Source of the DNA: Candidatus Kuenenia stuttgartensis
GTDB taxonomy: Bacteria; Planctomycetota; JAKEIC01; DYIT01
Reading direction: 5' to 3'
Assembly (NCBI GenBank): GCA_020723505.1
Contig: DYIT01000044.1
Span: 1-32,119 of the forward strand
DNA: 32,119 nt
In this document: positions 12,874 through 21,824 of the stretch, one piece after another
Position numbering within the stretch: the stretch's first letter is position 1
Layout of the letters: every line of letters begins with the position of its first letter
The notes under the pieces: generated by a model
Seen by the model: the letters and a program-made list of their open reading frames with translations, nothing else
The model's database searches: none
What the model was told of the DNA's origin: nothing
Position numbers and translations under genes: made by a program

Positions 12874-15676
12874 AATAACGTCGGGCCCGGAGAAGGGCAA
12901 GGAAGTCGACCTTGCCGAAGGCAGGATCCATGTCTTCGGCCGAGACGCGTCCTGCGACTTGCAGCTCACCGATCTCCTTTCTTCGAGGAGGCATTTCCAG
13001 GTCGGCTTCGAGGGCGGGGCATGGGTTCTCAAGGACCTCGGCAGCAGCAACGGTACGCTTCTGAACGAGGCCAGGACCTCCGGGGAAAGGCTCAAGTCCG
13101 GGGACGTAATCAGGGTCGGCGACACCCGCATCCGCTTCGTCTCGGGCTCCGAAAAAGCCCAGGCGGCGGAGCCTGCCGCAGGGGACGACCTTCTGGCCAA
13201 GCGCGCGAAGGGTGATCCCCTGATTGGCGCGACCTTCGGCGGATACAGGATAGAGGATTTCATCGGCCGCGGCGGAATGGGCACGGTGTACAAGGCCACG
13301 CAGATATCCCTGAACCGCAAGGTAGCGCTGAAGATCCTCGCTCCCGGCATGACGTCGGACAAGAAGTTCATCGACATGTTCATAAAGGAGGCGAGGGCGG
13401 CCGGCGCCCTGAACCACCCGAACATCGTCCAGGTCTACGACGTGGCCGAGGAGAACGGCACCCACTTCTTCTCGATGGAACTCATGACCCATGGTTCGGT
13501 GGGCGACAGGCTCAAGCAGCTCGGGAAGCTGTCGGCGCCGAAAGCGCTGGAGATGATTATCCACGCCGCGAAGGGCCTCGAATACGCCGAGAAGAAGAGC
13601 CTCGTCCACTGCGACATCAAGCCTGACAACCTGATGATCTCCGAGGAGGGGGCAATCAAAATCGGCGACCTCGGGCTGTCCAAGAACGTGCAGAGGGAAG
13701 GGGGCGATTCGTCCGGTGAAGTCGTCTTCGGAACCCCGCATTTCATCGCTCCAGAGCAGGTCCAGAAGCAGAAGATCGACCACAGGACCGACATCTACTC
13801 GCTTGGAGCCGCCTTCTACCTCATGCTCACGGGCAGGACGCCTTACAGCGGGGACACCGGGCGGGAGATTGCGCTGAAGCACGTCAAGGAGCCCCTCACG
13901 CCCTTGAAGGAGGTCAATCCCGAGGTCCCGGACCGCATCGGCGCCATCGTCGGAAAGATGATGGCAAAGGACCCTCGCGACCGCTTCCAGTCCGCCACCG
14001 CCCTCCTGGAGGAGCTCAGGAGGGCGAACATCGAAATCAATCCGTCCGCGGCCTACACCGACGGATTCCCCGGAATCCCGCCGAGTGAATCATCACAGGG
14101 CCGCGGCCCGCTCGTTCCCGTCATGGCAGGGCTCGTAATCCTCGCCGTGGCCGCGGTCGCACTCGCCTTCGCGCTCGGCCTAATCGGGGGAAGCGAGCCC
14201 GCCCCCGTTCCCGTCCCGGACGTTCCGGACGGGACGAATCCGGACGACGGCGGGACGAAGGTCGTCACGGGCCAGTCCGACGAAGCCAAGAGGCTCGAGG
14301 AGGAGAAGCGGAGGCTCGAGGCCGAGAAGAAGAAGCAGTTCGAGGAAAAGGCTACGGCCGCGTACCTGACGGCGGCGGGCGCCGAGGAGAGAAGCGGGAT
14401 GTCCGACCCGGAGGTCCTGCGGCTCTACAGGCTGGTGGCCGCGGAGTTCGCGGGCACCGAGGCCGCCGCCAGGGCCGCCGCGAAGGTGGCGGAAATCGAG
14501 GCAAGGGATAAGGCAAGGACCAGGATTGAGGAGGACGCCGAGTCGGCGCTTGCCGAGGCCGAGGGCAGGGCGAACCTGCTCATGAAGGACTGGTATTTCG
14601 GCAAGGCCCTCGCCGAGTTCGACTCGTTCCCCGCCGAGAAGTTCAAGGGCACCGCGGCTGTCGAGAAGATACAGGCGAGGAAGAATTTCGTGTCCCAGAA
14701 GGCGGCGTCCACGTTCGCCCAGATTTCCTCCTCCGCGGCTTCGTCCCTGTCCCAGGGGGACTTCGGCAAGGCGAGGGAGCTCCTCGACAAGGTCGTATCC
14801 AACTTCGGAATCGAGTCCTTCGTGCTGTCCGCCAGGAAGAAACGCGCCGAGGTTGACGGGGAGGAGGCGAAGATCCGGAAGGAGGCATCAGACAGGGAGC
14901 TGGCCCGTGACGAGGCCCTGTTCAACGAATACGCCGGCAGGGCCGAGGCGCTGTCGAAGTCCTTCGAATACGAGGCCGCTGCGTCGGAGATTGGCAGGAT
15001 AACACCCCCGTCCTCCGACGGCGGCAGGAGCCTCGCGACGCAGCAGTTCATCTCCCGCGGCGCCGCCCTCGCCCGCGACTTCAAGAATCTCTCGAGGCTC
15101 CAGAAGCAGGTTGTCGACGGCGTGAACACGCAGGCGGGGAAGCTGCAACTCGAACTTTCGAAGACGCAGGGGTCGTCGGATTCCAAGATAGCGCGAATCC
15201 TGGCCGCGGATGAGAAGGGAATCAAGATCCAGGTAGGGCCCGGCAAGACGAGCCTCGGCTGGACTGACCTCACGCCGGCGGAATACCATTCCCTTGGCGT
15301 CATGGCCCTTCCGAGAAACCCCGAGTCGCACCTCCTTCTCGGAGTATACTCGATGCACGCGGGCGGGGAGCTGGCGGCAGAGGCCAGGGCGCACTTCGAT
15401 CAGGCGCTGGAAACAGGGATTCCAGAGGTCAAGAAGGAGGCTAGGGAATACCTCGACCGGCTGTCAGGAGGGGGATCGGTCGCGGGAAAGGCGTCCGAGG
15501 ACGAGGCCCGCGCCCTGTACGAGGAATTCGCGACGCTGTACAAGAAAGCCTGTTCCTGGCCGGACGCCGAGGAATCAATCAAAATGCTCGAGAAGTGCAG
15601 GGAGATACTTTCGCAGCTCAGGGACAAGTACGGGGAAACGAAAGTCGTCAAGGACATGGGGAAGAAGGGCAAGTAG
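12857..15676 (+). CDS. FHA-domain Ser/Thr protein kinase with membrane anchor and coiled-coil/TPR-like tail
   Basis: The 939-residue protein has four parts. An FHA domain (about 1-97) shows GRDASCDLQL, SSRRH and LGSSNGT, the phosphothreonine-binding pattern. A PknB-type kinase domain (about 130-390) has P-loop GRGGMG (137-142), K159, HCDIKPDN (251-258; catalytic D253), DLG (271-273) and APE (298-300). A transmembrane helix lies at about 419-444. The tail of about 490 residues starts with a charged coiled coil (RLEEEKRRLEAEKKKQFEE), then helical Ala-rich repeats and one TPR-like unit (HFDQALETG). HRD is replaced by HCD and DFG by DLG, so it is a non-RD kinase with a conservative change at the metal loop. 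Catalytic residues are otherwise intact. The tail would lie outside the cytoplasm. The start overlaps yggS by 17 bases. Confidence 0.93.
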   Translation: MTARLEITSGPEKGKEVDLAEGRIHVFGRDASCDLQLTDLLSSRRHFQVGFEGGAWVLKDLGSSNGTLLNEARTSGERLKSGDVIRVGDTRIRFVSGSEKAQAAEPAAGDDLLAKRAKGDPLIGATFGGYRIEDFIGRGGMGTVYKATQISLNRKVALKILAPGMTSDKKFIDMFIKEARAAGALNHPNIVQVYDVAEENGTHFFSMELMTHGSVGDRLKQLGKLSAPKALEMIIHAAKGLEYAEKKSLVHCDIKPDNLMISEEGAIKIGDLGLSKNVQREGGDSSGEVVFGTPHFIAPEQVQKQKIDHRTDIYSLGAAFYLMLTGRTPYSGDTGREIALKHVKEPLTPLKEVNPEVPDRIGAIVGKMMAKDPRDRFQSATALLEELRRANIEINPSAAYTDGFPGIPPSESSQGRGPLVPVMAGLVILAVAAVALAFALGLIGGSEPAPVPVPDVPDGTNPDDGGTKVVTGQSDEAKRLEEEKRRLEAEKKKQFEEKATAAYLTAAGAEERSGMSDPEVLRLYRLVAAEFAGTEAAARAAAKVAEIEARDKARTRIEEDAESALAEAEGRANLLMKDWYFGKALAEFDSFPAEKFKGTAAVEKIQARKNFVSQKAASTFAQISSSAASSLSQGDFGKARELLDKVVSNFGIESFVLSARKKRAEVDGEEAKIRKEASDRELARDEALFNEYAGRAEALSKSFEYEAAASEIGRITPPSSDGGRSLATQQFISRGAALARDFKNLSRLQKQVVDGVNTQAGKLQLELSKTQGSSDSKIARILAADEKGIKIQVGPGKTSLGWTDLTPAEYHSLGVMALPRNPESHLLLGVYSMHAGGELAAEARAHFDQALETGIPEVKKEAREYLDRLSGGGSVAGKASEDEARALYEEFATLYKKACSWPDAEESIKMLEKCREILSQLRDKYGETKVVKDMGKKGK

Positions 15677-15724
15677 CGGCCGGACGGGACGATTCCGAAA
15701 TCGCGGGTCCGGAGCGAGGAGAGG

Positions 15725-16051
15725 ATGGCCGCCGGCGACTCGGTGGTTGATATCAGGGGCTCGGGGACGCATTCGAGCTTCAGGATTGCCGTCAGGGCTT
15801 CCGCAGGCAGGGACGGGATGCTGGGCGTCCGCGCGGGAGCCGTCAGGGCGGAGGTCTCCTCCCCCAGGGAGCGGGGAAGGGCGAACGAATCGCTCCTCAG
15901 GCTCTTATCCAGGGCGCTTGGCATCCGTAAGGACCGCATCGAAATCGTCATGGGCGGCCTGTCCAGGGAAAAGGTGATTCGGGTGGCCGGCATGGAGCCC
16001 GGCGAACTCAGGGCGAGGATTGACAGGGCGCTCGAAGCGGAGGGCACTTGA
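15725..16051 (+). CDS. yggU: DUF167 / YggU family protein
   Basis: The 108-residue protein fits the DUF167 family (PF02594), small alpha/beta proteins of unknown biochemical role. Typical segments are FRIAVRASAGRDG, VRAEVSSPRERGRANESLLRLLSRALGI and a C-terminal VMGGLSREKVIRV. The ATG at 15725 is preceded by GAGGAGAGG. It follows the kinase by 48 bases, and its stop overlaps the next start by 3 bases (TTGA). The pairing with yggS in one operon, interrupted by the kinase, supports the assignment. Confidence 0.88.
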   Translation: MAAGDSVVDIRGSGTHSSFRIAVRASAGRDGMLGVRAGAVRAEVSSPRERGRANESLLRLLSRALGIRKDRIEIVMGGLSREKVIRVAGMEPGELRARIDRALEAEGT

Positions 16052-17658
16052 AGCTGAACCAGGCAGCCGTGAGAATCTCGAATCTCGCGGCGATATTCAT
16101 GCCGGTCTTCATCATGGCCCTGCTCGTCCTCAGGCCCGAATTCCTGGCCGCGAAAAACGGCGGGATGATCTACTTCCTAATGTCCGTGATGTTCTTCTGC
16201 CTCGTGACGCTCGCTGCCGCCGTCCAAGGCAGGATTGCCGTCTCGTTCCCCTTGCCGGGGCTCTTTCTCGGCCTCGCCTGGGTGGCGACGGTCCTACCAC
16301 CGGTTCTAATCGGCAGCAGACCGGCCGGAGGAATGTCCTCGTCACTGCCGGCGCTGGGCAATTTCATCATGTTCCTCGGATTCCTCGCGGCCGCCTCGGA
16401 TCGGGATTTCGGGAAAATCGCGCTCAAGTCCGTGTGCGCTTCGGCTTTCATGCTTTCGATATACTTCATCTGGCTTTTCGCGGTCGAGGGGAAGACTGGC
16501 GGGAATTCATTCGCGGATATCGCGGGGAACGGGCCCGCGCCGAGGGAAGCGGGCCTGGAACGCCTTCTGCTCCTTGTCATCCCCTGCACCATGGGTTTCC
16601 TGTTCAACAGCATACACGAGAAGATGGACCCGTCGGTCGCGGCAAGGCGTCTGCTGTATGGGATCTGCCTGGCGATCTTCCCGGCTGCACTCTATTTCTC
16701 CGGGACCGTGACGTCCTGGATTGCCCTCGCAGGCGGGGCCTTCCTCTTCTTCGCCTTCGCCGGGGCCGAGTACATCAGGCGGAACCTGAATGGCCTTCTG
16801 GTCGCGGCTGCCCTGGTCGCGGTCGCCGTCTCATCGGTAGTCGTCCTTACCGCATTGCTCAAACATCCCCTGGAAGGATACAGGGACCCGGTCGGCCAGA
16901 TTGCCGGGGTGTTTGAAGGCTGGTCGAGGCTAGGCCCGTCCATCCCCGACATCTGGCTGTCCGGAAGCGGATTCCATCCCGGGGGTTTCGAGGCGTCCGC
17001 GAAGGGATTCCCGCAACCTGCGGGCGGCGCAGGTCCATCCTGGCTGACCCTCGTTCTCGGGGGCGGAGTTCCAATGGCCGGGTGCATGGCGCTCTTCTTC
17101 ATCTCCTCCTTCGCGACGCTTTATCCGCGAGGGAATGTCGGGCTCAAGGAATACGAGATGCCCGGCGTGGACGTGCTGAAGCGGAGGACCGTGCCGGCCG
17201 TCGAGCTCGCGATTGCAGGCGCGTTCGGAGGCGTGGCGGCCATCTTCGCCGCCGGGCGATGCGCACTGCCTCTCGACGAGATTCTTGTAATCCTGACCAT
17301 GATCCCGGCGTGGCTCATCTTCCACAGCGTGTCGTTCAGCTACAAGCATTTCTCGCTGAACGTGTTCAACAAGCGCGACTTCGTTTCCATCGGAATCGCG
17401 GGGGGGGCGGCGGCGGTGATGCTCCACGGGTTCGCAGACCCGATTCTCTGCGACTTCCCGGTCATGGCCGTTTCCGCGGCTTTTCTGGCCATCGCATGCG
17501 GCAGGGCAGCGCACGAACCGGGCCGGGAAAAGCTTCTCGAACTCCGGGACAGAAAAGCGCTGAGGATATCGCTGGGCATAACGTCGGCAACCATGCTCCT
17601 GGCTTCCGCGGGCATGCTGGCCCGCCTTGCCCTGTTCAGTGAAATCCAGGTCTCATGA
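16048..17658 (+). CDS. Polytopic membrane protein, O-antigen ligase/polymerase-like
   Basis: The 536-residue protein has about twelve hydrophobic segments and a long loop in the second half containing WLSGSGFHPGGF and GPSWLTLVLGGGVPMAG. These resemble the G-x-G-x-x-x-F and following helix of the Wzy/WaaL family, where a periplasmic loop joins glycans. The histidine usually found before the second segment (HNxxL) is not seen, so the match is distant. The start is a TTG at 16048 with GGAGG five bases ahead, and it overlaps the YggU stop. It is the last gene before the terminator at 17662-17694. A transporter or an uncharacterised inner-membrane protein is an alternative. Confidence 0.62.
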   Translation: MKLNQAAVRISNLAAIFMPVFIMALLVLRPEFLAAKNGGMIYFLMSVMFFCLVTLAAAVQGRIAVSFPLPGLFLGLAWVATVLPPVLIGSRPAGGMSSSLPALGNFIMFLGFLAAASDRDFGKIALKSVCASAFMLSIYFIWLFAVEGKTGGNSFADIAGNGPAPREAGLERLLLLVIPCTMGFLFNSIHEKMDPSVAARRLLYGICLAIFPAALYFSGTVTSWIALAGGAFLFFAFAGAEYIRRNLNGLLVAAALVAVAVSSVVVLTALLKHPLEGYRDPVGQIAGVFEGWSRLGPSIPDIWLSGSGFHPGGFEASAKGFPQPAGGAGPSWLTLVLGGGVPMAGCMALFFISSFATLYPRGNVGLKEYEMPGVDVLKRRTVPAVELAIAGAFGGVAAIFAAGRCALPLDEILVILTMIPAWLIFHSVSFSYKHFSLNVFNKRDFVSIGIAGGAAAVMLHGFADPILCDFPVMAVSAAFLAIACGRAAHEPGREKLLELRDRKALRISLGITSATMLLASAGMLARLALFSEIQVS

Positions 17659-17661
17659 AAG

Positions 17662-17694
17662 AAAAGCCCCCGGCCGCGGAGGCCGGGGGCTTTT
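17662..17694. terminator. Bidirectional Rho-independent terminator
   Basis: Perfect 14-bp arms AAAAGCCCCCGGCC (17662-17675) and GGCCGGGGGCTTTT (17681-17694) surround a 5-base loop. It lies between the plus-strand membrane protein (stop 17658) and the convergent minus-strand lipoprotein gene (stop 17720). A T-run follows the hairpin in either direction. Confidence 0.93.
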
Positions 17695-17719
17695 CAGGCT
17701 GCCGTAAACATGCCCGCAA

Positions 17720-20020
17720 TCAATCGAGCGTAAGGGTAATCTGAATCGTGTTCTGGTCGGCTGCAGTGACTGCGAGCGAGAAACCGGTGCCCTGAACGTC
17801 CAGGAAGAGGATTTGCTTCTTGAGGTCGGCCGCGGTCAGCTTTGCCTTCACGTCCATCTTCTGCCTCGCCTCGGTCTCGAAGGTCGACAGGCTCTTCTCC
17901 ACGATTGAATCCACGCCGCGGATGGACTTGAACAGTTCCGAGATCTTCGCAATCGCCCTCGCCGCCTGTGAGAGCTTTTCCTTGGAGGCGGCCTTCACTA
18001 TGACCTCGATTTCGATTGACGCGCCATGCTGGAACTCGAAGTACCAGCGGCGGAGCAGGTCCTTGAGCACCTTGTCCGAGAGGGATGACCCGATGCCCTT
18101 GAACGCCTTGGTGATTGCCTCGGCAGGGCCCATGGCGTCCTCCTTCTTGTCGAAGTTGAGGCTCATCATGAGGTCGCCTGTGTCGGCCTTGTGGACCTTC
18201 ACGGATGCGTTGGCCATGTAGCTGTAGACCAGGGCGCCGTACGCGTCCTTCTCCCCGTTCCACCGCGCCGTGGAGGTGCCCGTTATCATGACGTTGGCCC
18301 CGAATTCCACGGCTATGGCCTTCAGCGCGCCCAGGTCGCCGGACGCCAGAGCGGCCTCTTTCTTTCTCCTCTGTATCTCGTCCATGCCCTTGGCGGACTT
18401 CACGCTGAAGCCCTTCTCGATAAGCAGGCTCTCGATTGCGGACGCGCAGTAGTCGGTCTCCGACTCCTGTGCCTTGTTGTCCTTGCCGAACACCTTCTCG
18501 GCGACCAGCACCATGACGGTCGGCCTGCCTGCGCGCTCGAGGATGAGCTGTATCTGGCCCCAGTCGTCCTTGATTTTCCCGGTCGACACTATGGCCTCGA
18601 TCTCCACGGAGAAGTTGTAGTCCCCCTGCTTCTCATCCACAATCTCGTACTTCCGCACATACCCCTGCGAGCGGGATACTATGCGGTCGAATGCGACGGC
18701 GTAATCGACCGTCTCTGTGCGCGAGGCGATTTCCAGGCCGGCGCCCTTCTCGACGGCTTTTCTCAGGGCGTCGTTCACGGCCTCGTTCTTGTCCGCGCCC
18801 TCGCCCTTGGCCCTGACCACGGTCTCGCCGGTCTCGGCGCCGAGTTTGGAGGGCTTCGTATCCGGCTCGGGATTCTCCACGTTCTCCTCGCCGCCGCCGC
18901 CCTTGCTCTCGCCGCCAATCTTCAGCGCCACTCCGATTGAATGCTGCTTCGTCTCGGACACGGAAAGGCCGAATCCGGCACCCGTGGTGTCCATGGCTCC
19001 AATCTTCTTCGCGAGTTCCGCGGCCGACAGCTTGGCGCTGACCCTCATGGACTGAATCGCCTTGTCGGAGGTCGTCGTGAGCTGGCCTTCGATGACGTTC
19101 GTCACGCCCCTTATGCCCTTCAGGAGCGATACGAACCTGGTCGCGAAGGACGCCGCCTTCTCGGCAACGTCCGGATAATCGGAGGTTATCCCCAGTTCGA
19201 GGGCTATTTCGGAGCCGTGCTGGAACTCGAAATACCACTTCTCCAGCAGGGCCTTCAGCGTCTTGGCGGCCATCTGCTTGGAGAGGTTGCCGTATGCCCC
19301 CGCGATGGCCGCTCCTTCGCCCTGCGCCGTGCAACGGGTGTCGAAGGATTCCTTCACCATCACGTCGCCCGTGTCGGCCTTGTAGACCGTTATCGAGCCC
19401 GAGGCCGTGTACTCGTCCATCGGCACCCCGTGAATCGGCCGGTTCCCGTTGAACCTCGACACGGCCTTCCCCACGAACATGACGTCCGCGCCGTAGCTCA
19501 GGGCAATCGCCTTGAGGGCCGCGAGATCGCTCGTCGCCAGAGCCGCCTCCTTCCTCCTCTTCTCGATTTCCTGCATCGCCGTCGAGGACTTGAGATTGAA
19601 ACCCTTCTGCAGAAGCAGGTTCTCGATGGCCGTGGCGCAGTAGGCGGTCCCGGAATCCTCGCCCTTGTTGTCCTGTCCAATCACCTTCTCATCCACGAGA
19701 ACGATGACCGTCGGCCTGCCGACGCGTTCCAGCACCATCTGGATCTGCCCCCAGTCGTCGCGGATGCTCTTCTGGGACACGACAGCCTCAATCCTGATGC
19801 GCGACTCGAAACGCGTAGTCTTGTCGCTCAGGATACGATGGCTTTTGACGTATCCCCTCGCCCTCGTGATAATCCTGTCGAACGCCACGGCGTAGTCCAC
19901 CGTCTCCGTCCTCGACGTTATCTCGACACCGGCACCCTTCTCGACCGCCTTGCGGAATGCGTCGTTAAGCGCCTCGTCCCGGCTCTCGCCTTCGCCGTCC
20001 GCCTCGACCGTGATATCGCC
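17720..20020 (-). repeat. Intragenic tandem duplication, about 1.1 kb per copy
   Basis: Copy 1 spans about 18911-20020 and copy 2 about 17720-18829, each near 1110 bases, separated by an 81-base linker. The protein copies align end to end without large gaps. The best conserved blocks are VEKGAG, ETVDYAVAFDRI, DDWGQIQ, GRPTV and WYFEFQHG. DNA identity is high only in short patches, so the duplication is old. Confidence 0.85.
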
Positions 20021-20269
20021 CTCGCCGGCCGCAGGCGCAGGACCAGGGGCGGGGGAGTTATCGGTCTCTCCCCCCGGCGCGGGCGCCGGCTCCGGCTCCG
20101 GAGCCGGATCATTCCTCGGCTGCGACCCCTGCGCGGGGGCCGGCTGCACCGCCGGACCGGTCCTGACGCGGCGCCTCCCGCAGCCGCTGTCGAACAGAAC
20201 CAGGGACAGCAGCGCCGCAAAAACAGAGGCGCAGGCTACGAACCTGATGAAACCGTTTCTTTCCGACAT
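17720..20269 (-). CDS. Large lipoprotein with two tandem FlgT/LPP20-like modules
   Basis: The 849-residue product starts with a hydrophobic signal ending LFDSGC (C30, a possible lipid cysteine with an atypical -3 residue), followed by a Pro/Ala/Glu-rich linker. Two modules of about 370 residues then follow. Each begins with a LPP20/FlgT_N-like stretch (GEGESRDEALNDAFRKAVEKGAG; GEGADKNEAVNDALRKAVEKGAG) and TSRTETVDYAVAFDRI. A middle part resembles the TolB-N/CsgG alpha/beta fold (GRPTVIVLVDEKV, CATAIENLLLQKGF, YGADVMFVGKA). Both close with KWYFEFQHG/RWYFEFQHG and a beta-rich end. The modules are joined by a Gly/Glu linker. FlgT of Vibrio combines similar domains in the flagellar H-ring, but there are no flagellar genes here. 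The ATG at 20269 has GGAGG eight bases upstream; a TTG at 20284 was rejected. It closes the minus-strand cluster. Confidence 0.8.
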   Translation of the reverse strand: MSERNGFIRFVACASVFAALLSLVLFDSGCGRRRVRTGPAVQPAPAQGSQPRNDPAPEPEPAPAPGGETDNSPAPGPAPAAGEGDITVEADGEGESRDEALNDAFRKAVEKGAGVEITSRTETVDYAVAFDRIITRARGYVKSHRILSDKTTRFESRIRIEAVVSQKSIRDDWGQIQMVLERVGRPTVIVLVDEKVIGQDNKGEDSGTAYCATAIENLLLQKGFNLKSSTAMQEIEKRRKEAALATSDLAALKAIALSYGADVMFVGKAVSRFNGNRPIHGVPMDEYTASGSITVYKADTGDVMVKESFDTRCTAQGEGAAIAGAYGNLSKQMAAKTLKALLEKWYFEFQHGSEIALELGITSDYPDVAEKAASFATRFVSLLKGIRGVTNVIEGQLTTTSDKAIQSMRVSAKLSAAELAKKIGAMDTTGAGFGLSVSETKQHSIGVALKIGGESKGGGGEENVENPEPDTKPSKLGAETGETVVRAKGEGADKNEAVNDALRKAVEKGAGLEIASRTETVDYAVAFDRIVSRSQGYVRKYEIVDEKQGDYNFSVEIEAIVSTGKIKDDWGQIQLILERAGRPTVMVLVAEKVFGKDNKAQESETDYCASAIESLLIEKGFSVKSAKGMDEIQRRKKEAALASGDLGALKAIAVEFGANVMITGTSTARWNGEKDAYGALVYSYMANASVKVHKADTGDLMMSLNFDKKEDAMGPAEAITKAFKGIGSSLSDKVLKDLLRRWYFEFQHGASIEIEVIVKAASKEKLSQAARAIAKISELFKSIRGVDSIVEKSLSTFETEARQKMDVKAKLTAADLKKQILFLDVQGTGFSLAVTAADQNTIQITLTLD

Positions 20270-20321
20270 CCGAGTATCCTCCAAATTTCATATATTTTCG
20301 CATCGTGGATGCGCAAGTCAA

Positions 20322-21596
20322 TCAGCGCCATTCCCTGACGAGTATCCAGATCTTCCACATGTTTAATTCAATCTCCACTACGTAACCGCCGCCGGTCTTG
20401 CCGAACCCCTCGTCCCGCGCGGACTGGTCCATGATTACGCGCAAAAGCCCGGTCTTCCTGGCCTCGTCCATCAGGTCGCCTATGGTCTTGCCGGATCCGA
20501 GGTCCATGCCGGATATCTCGGCGAGCAGCTTCCCGGCCGCGTCTTTCCTGGCGAGCATGAATCCCACGTTCCTTGCGGCCTCCGAGCTCGGGAGGTCCTC
20601 CGGGGGGAATCCCTCGCCGCGCGCGGAAACAGTCGCCCTCGCCCACGGCGGCCTCCTGCGGGCCGGAAGCGGCAGGTATTCGTCCGGCGGGAATCCCAGC
20701 CCCGTCGCCCTCAGTATCTTCCTGCCGCCCTCGCGGATGATTTCCCTGAGCGGCCTGCCTGCGAGCCTCGAAAGACCCGGGTCTATGCGGCTTTGAATCA
20801 GCCCCTCGATTCTCGAAGCGACCGTCTCGACCGGGACCTCCATCTCAATCTCGCACGTGAGGTCTTCTATGTACCGGAGGCTCATCGGAACCGGTTCGGC
20901 CGATCCCTTGACGAATTCCTTGATTCGCCTGCGGGTCTCCGGGGATTCTATGAAGTCGTCCAGCCGGGATCCGGGCCCCAGCCTGAGGTTGAGAACCAGC
21001 TTGCACAGGCCCTCCACGGCGTTCTCCTCGGCCGCGCTCCGGGCCTTGAGCGAGCCCGGCTCCTTGACCTGCGCCCAAGCCAGCCCGGGTTCCGCCGTGT
21101 TCTGGCCCAGAATGCTGCGGGCCGAATCCACGCTGTTGGAAGCGCCTGTCGCCTCGATTTCCCCGGCTTCCGCGAAGTCCTTTATCTGCTTGAACGCGGC
21201 CGGAGGCCAGTCCTTGGCAGCTTCCTTGTTCTCGGCCGCGCACTGCGCAAGAACCTCCACGAGGACGTCAAGGGAAACCGAAAGGTCCGCCTCCCTCGAC
21301 CCGTCCCGGAAGCGCCGCTCCTCGACCTTGGTCTTCTGCTTGAGAATCTTCATGAAACTCGGCCTGAGCGCGGGGCTCGAGTTCATGAATTCGCCGACTC
21401 CGACGGTCGGCGTGATTTTCAAGGCCGATATCCTGCTCATAAGCTTGCCGAACCCCTCGTGCATGGCGGCTTCCCTGCGGATGTCGCCCGCCTCCTCCCC
21501 TTCCCCGGATTCCGAGGCCAGGGCAAGGCCGCCGGCTGCCGCAGCAACCGCAATGACCGCGGCGAGCACCGTCAATCGTGGCAGATGCAACTTCAT
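20322..21596 (-). CDS. Secreted protein with LPP20-like segment, function unknown
   Basis: The 424-residue product has a cleavable signal peptide (hydrophobic stretch LAAVIAVAAAAGGLALA, likely cut before SE). The mature protein is acidic. It contains a stretch CEIEMEVPVETVASRIEGLI that resembles the vector-like beta-helix motif of LPP20-family lipoproteins, and two Gly-rich segments (GVGEFMNSSPALR and GSGKTIGDLMDEA) that may be related to each other. No enzyme motif is visible. The ATG at 21596 has no good ribosome site, but no better in-frame start exists. It lies 52 bases upstream of the duplicated FlgT-like gene and probably shares its transcript. A role alongside the other envelope proteins is inferred from position only. 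Confidence 0.65.
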   Translation of the reverse strand: MKLHLPRLTVLAAVIAVAAAAGGLALASESGEGEEAGDIRREAAMHEGFGKLMSRISALKITPTVGVGEFMNSSPALRPSFMKILKQKTKVEERRFRDGSREADLSVSLDVLVEVLAQCAAENKEAAKDWPPAAFKQIKDFAEAGEIEATGASNSVDSARSILGQNTAEPGLAWAQVKEPGSLKARSAAEENAVEGLCKLVLNLRLGPGSRLDDFIESPETRRRIKEFVKGSAEPVPMSLRYIEDLTCEIEMEVPVETVASRIEGLIQSRIDPGLSRLAGRPLREIIREGGRKILRATGLGFPPDEYLPLPARRRPPWARATVSARGEGFPPEDLPSSEAARNVGFMLARKDAAGKLLAEISGMDLGSGKTIGDLMDEARKTGLLRVIMDQSARDEGFGKTGGGYVVEIELNMWKIWILVREWR

Positions 21597-21824
21597 ATCG
21601 CTGGAAACGTCCCGCCTATCGGCGTGACATAAAAGCTGGAACCTGTCTGGATAATGCAACTTGCGAACCAAGGAGCGGAATTCCAATGAGGGTCGAAGCC
21701 ATGCCTATCATCTTGCCGCCCCTGGAGTTGCGATGCGCCTGAATCACCGCCCGGAAGCATGGCCTCCGGATGGATTCATTGCGGGGACAGCTCCTGTCCA
21801 TTTGTTTCAAATCCGGGACCGGAG

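Noticed and set aside
14250-15000. Repetitive GC-rich stretch in the kinase tail, considered as a tandem repeat or transferred segment
   Set aside because: The repetition is that of an Ala/Glu/Lys coiled coil in a continuous frame. No direct DNA repeat of useful length was seen.
18941-20338. 465-residue open frame antisense to the FlgT-like gene
   Set aside because: Low-complexity Arg/Leu/Gly composition and no motif. The minus strand encodes the conserved duplicated modules.
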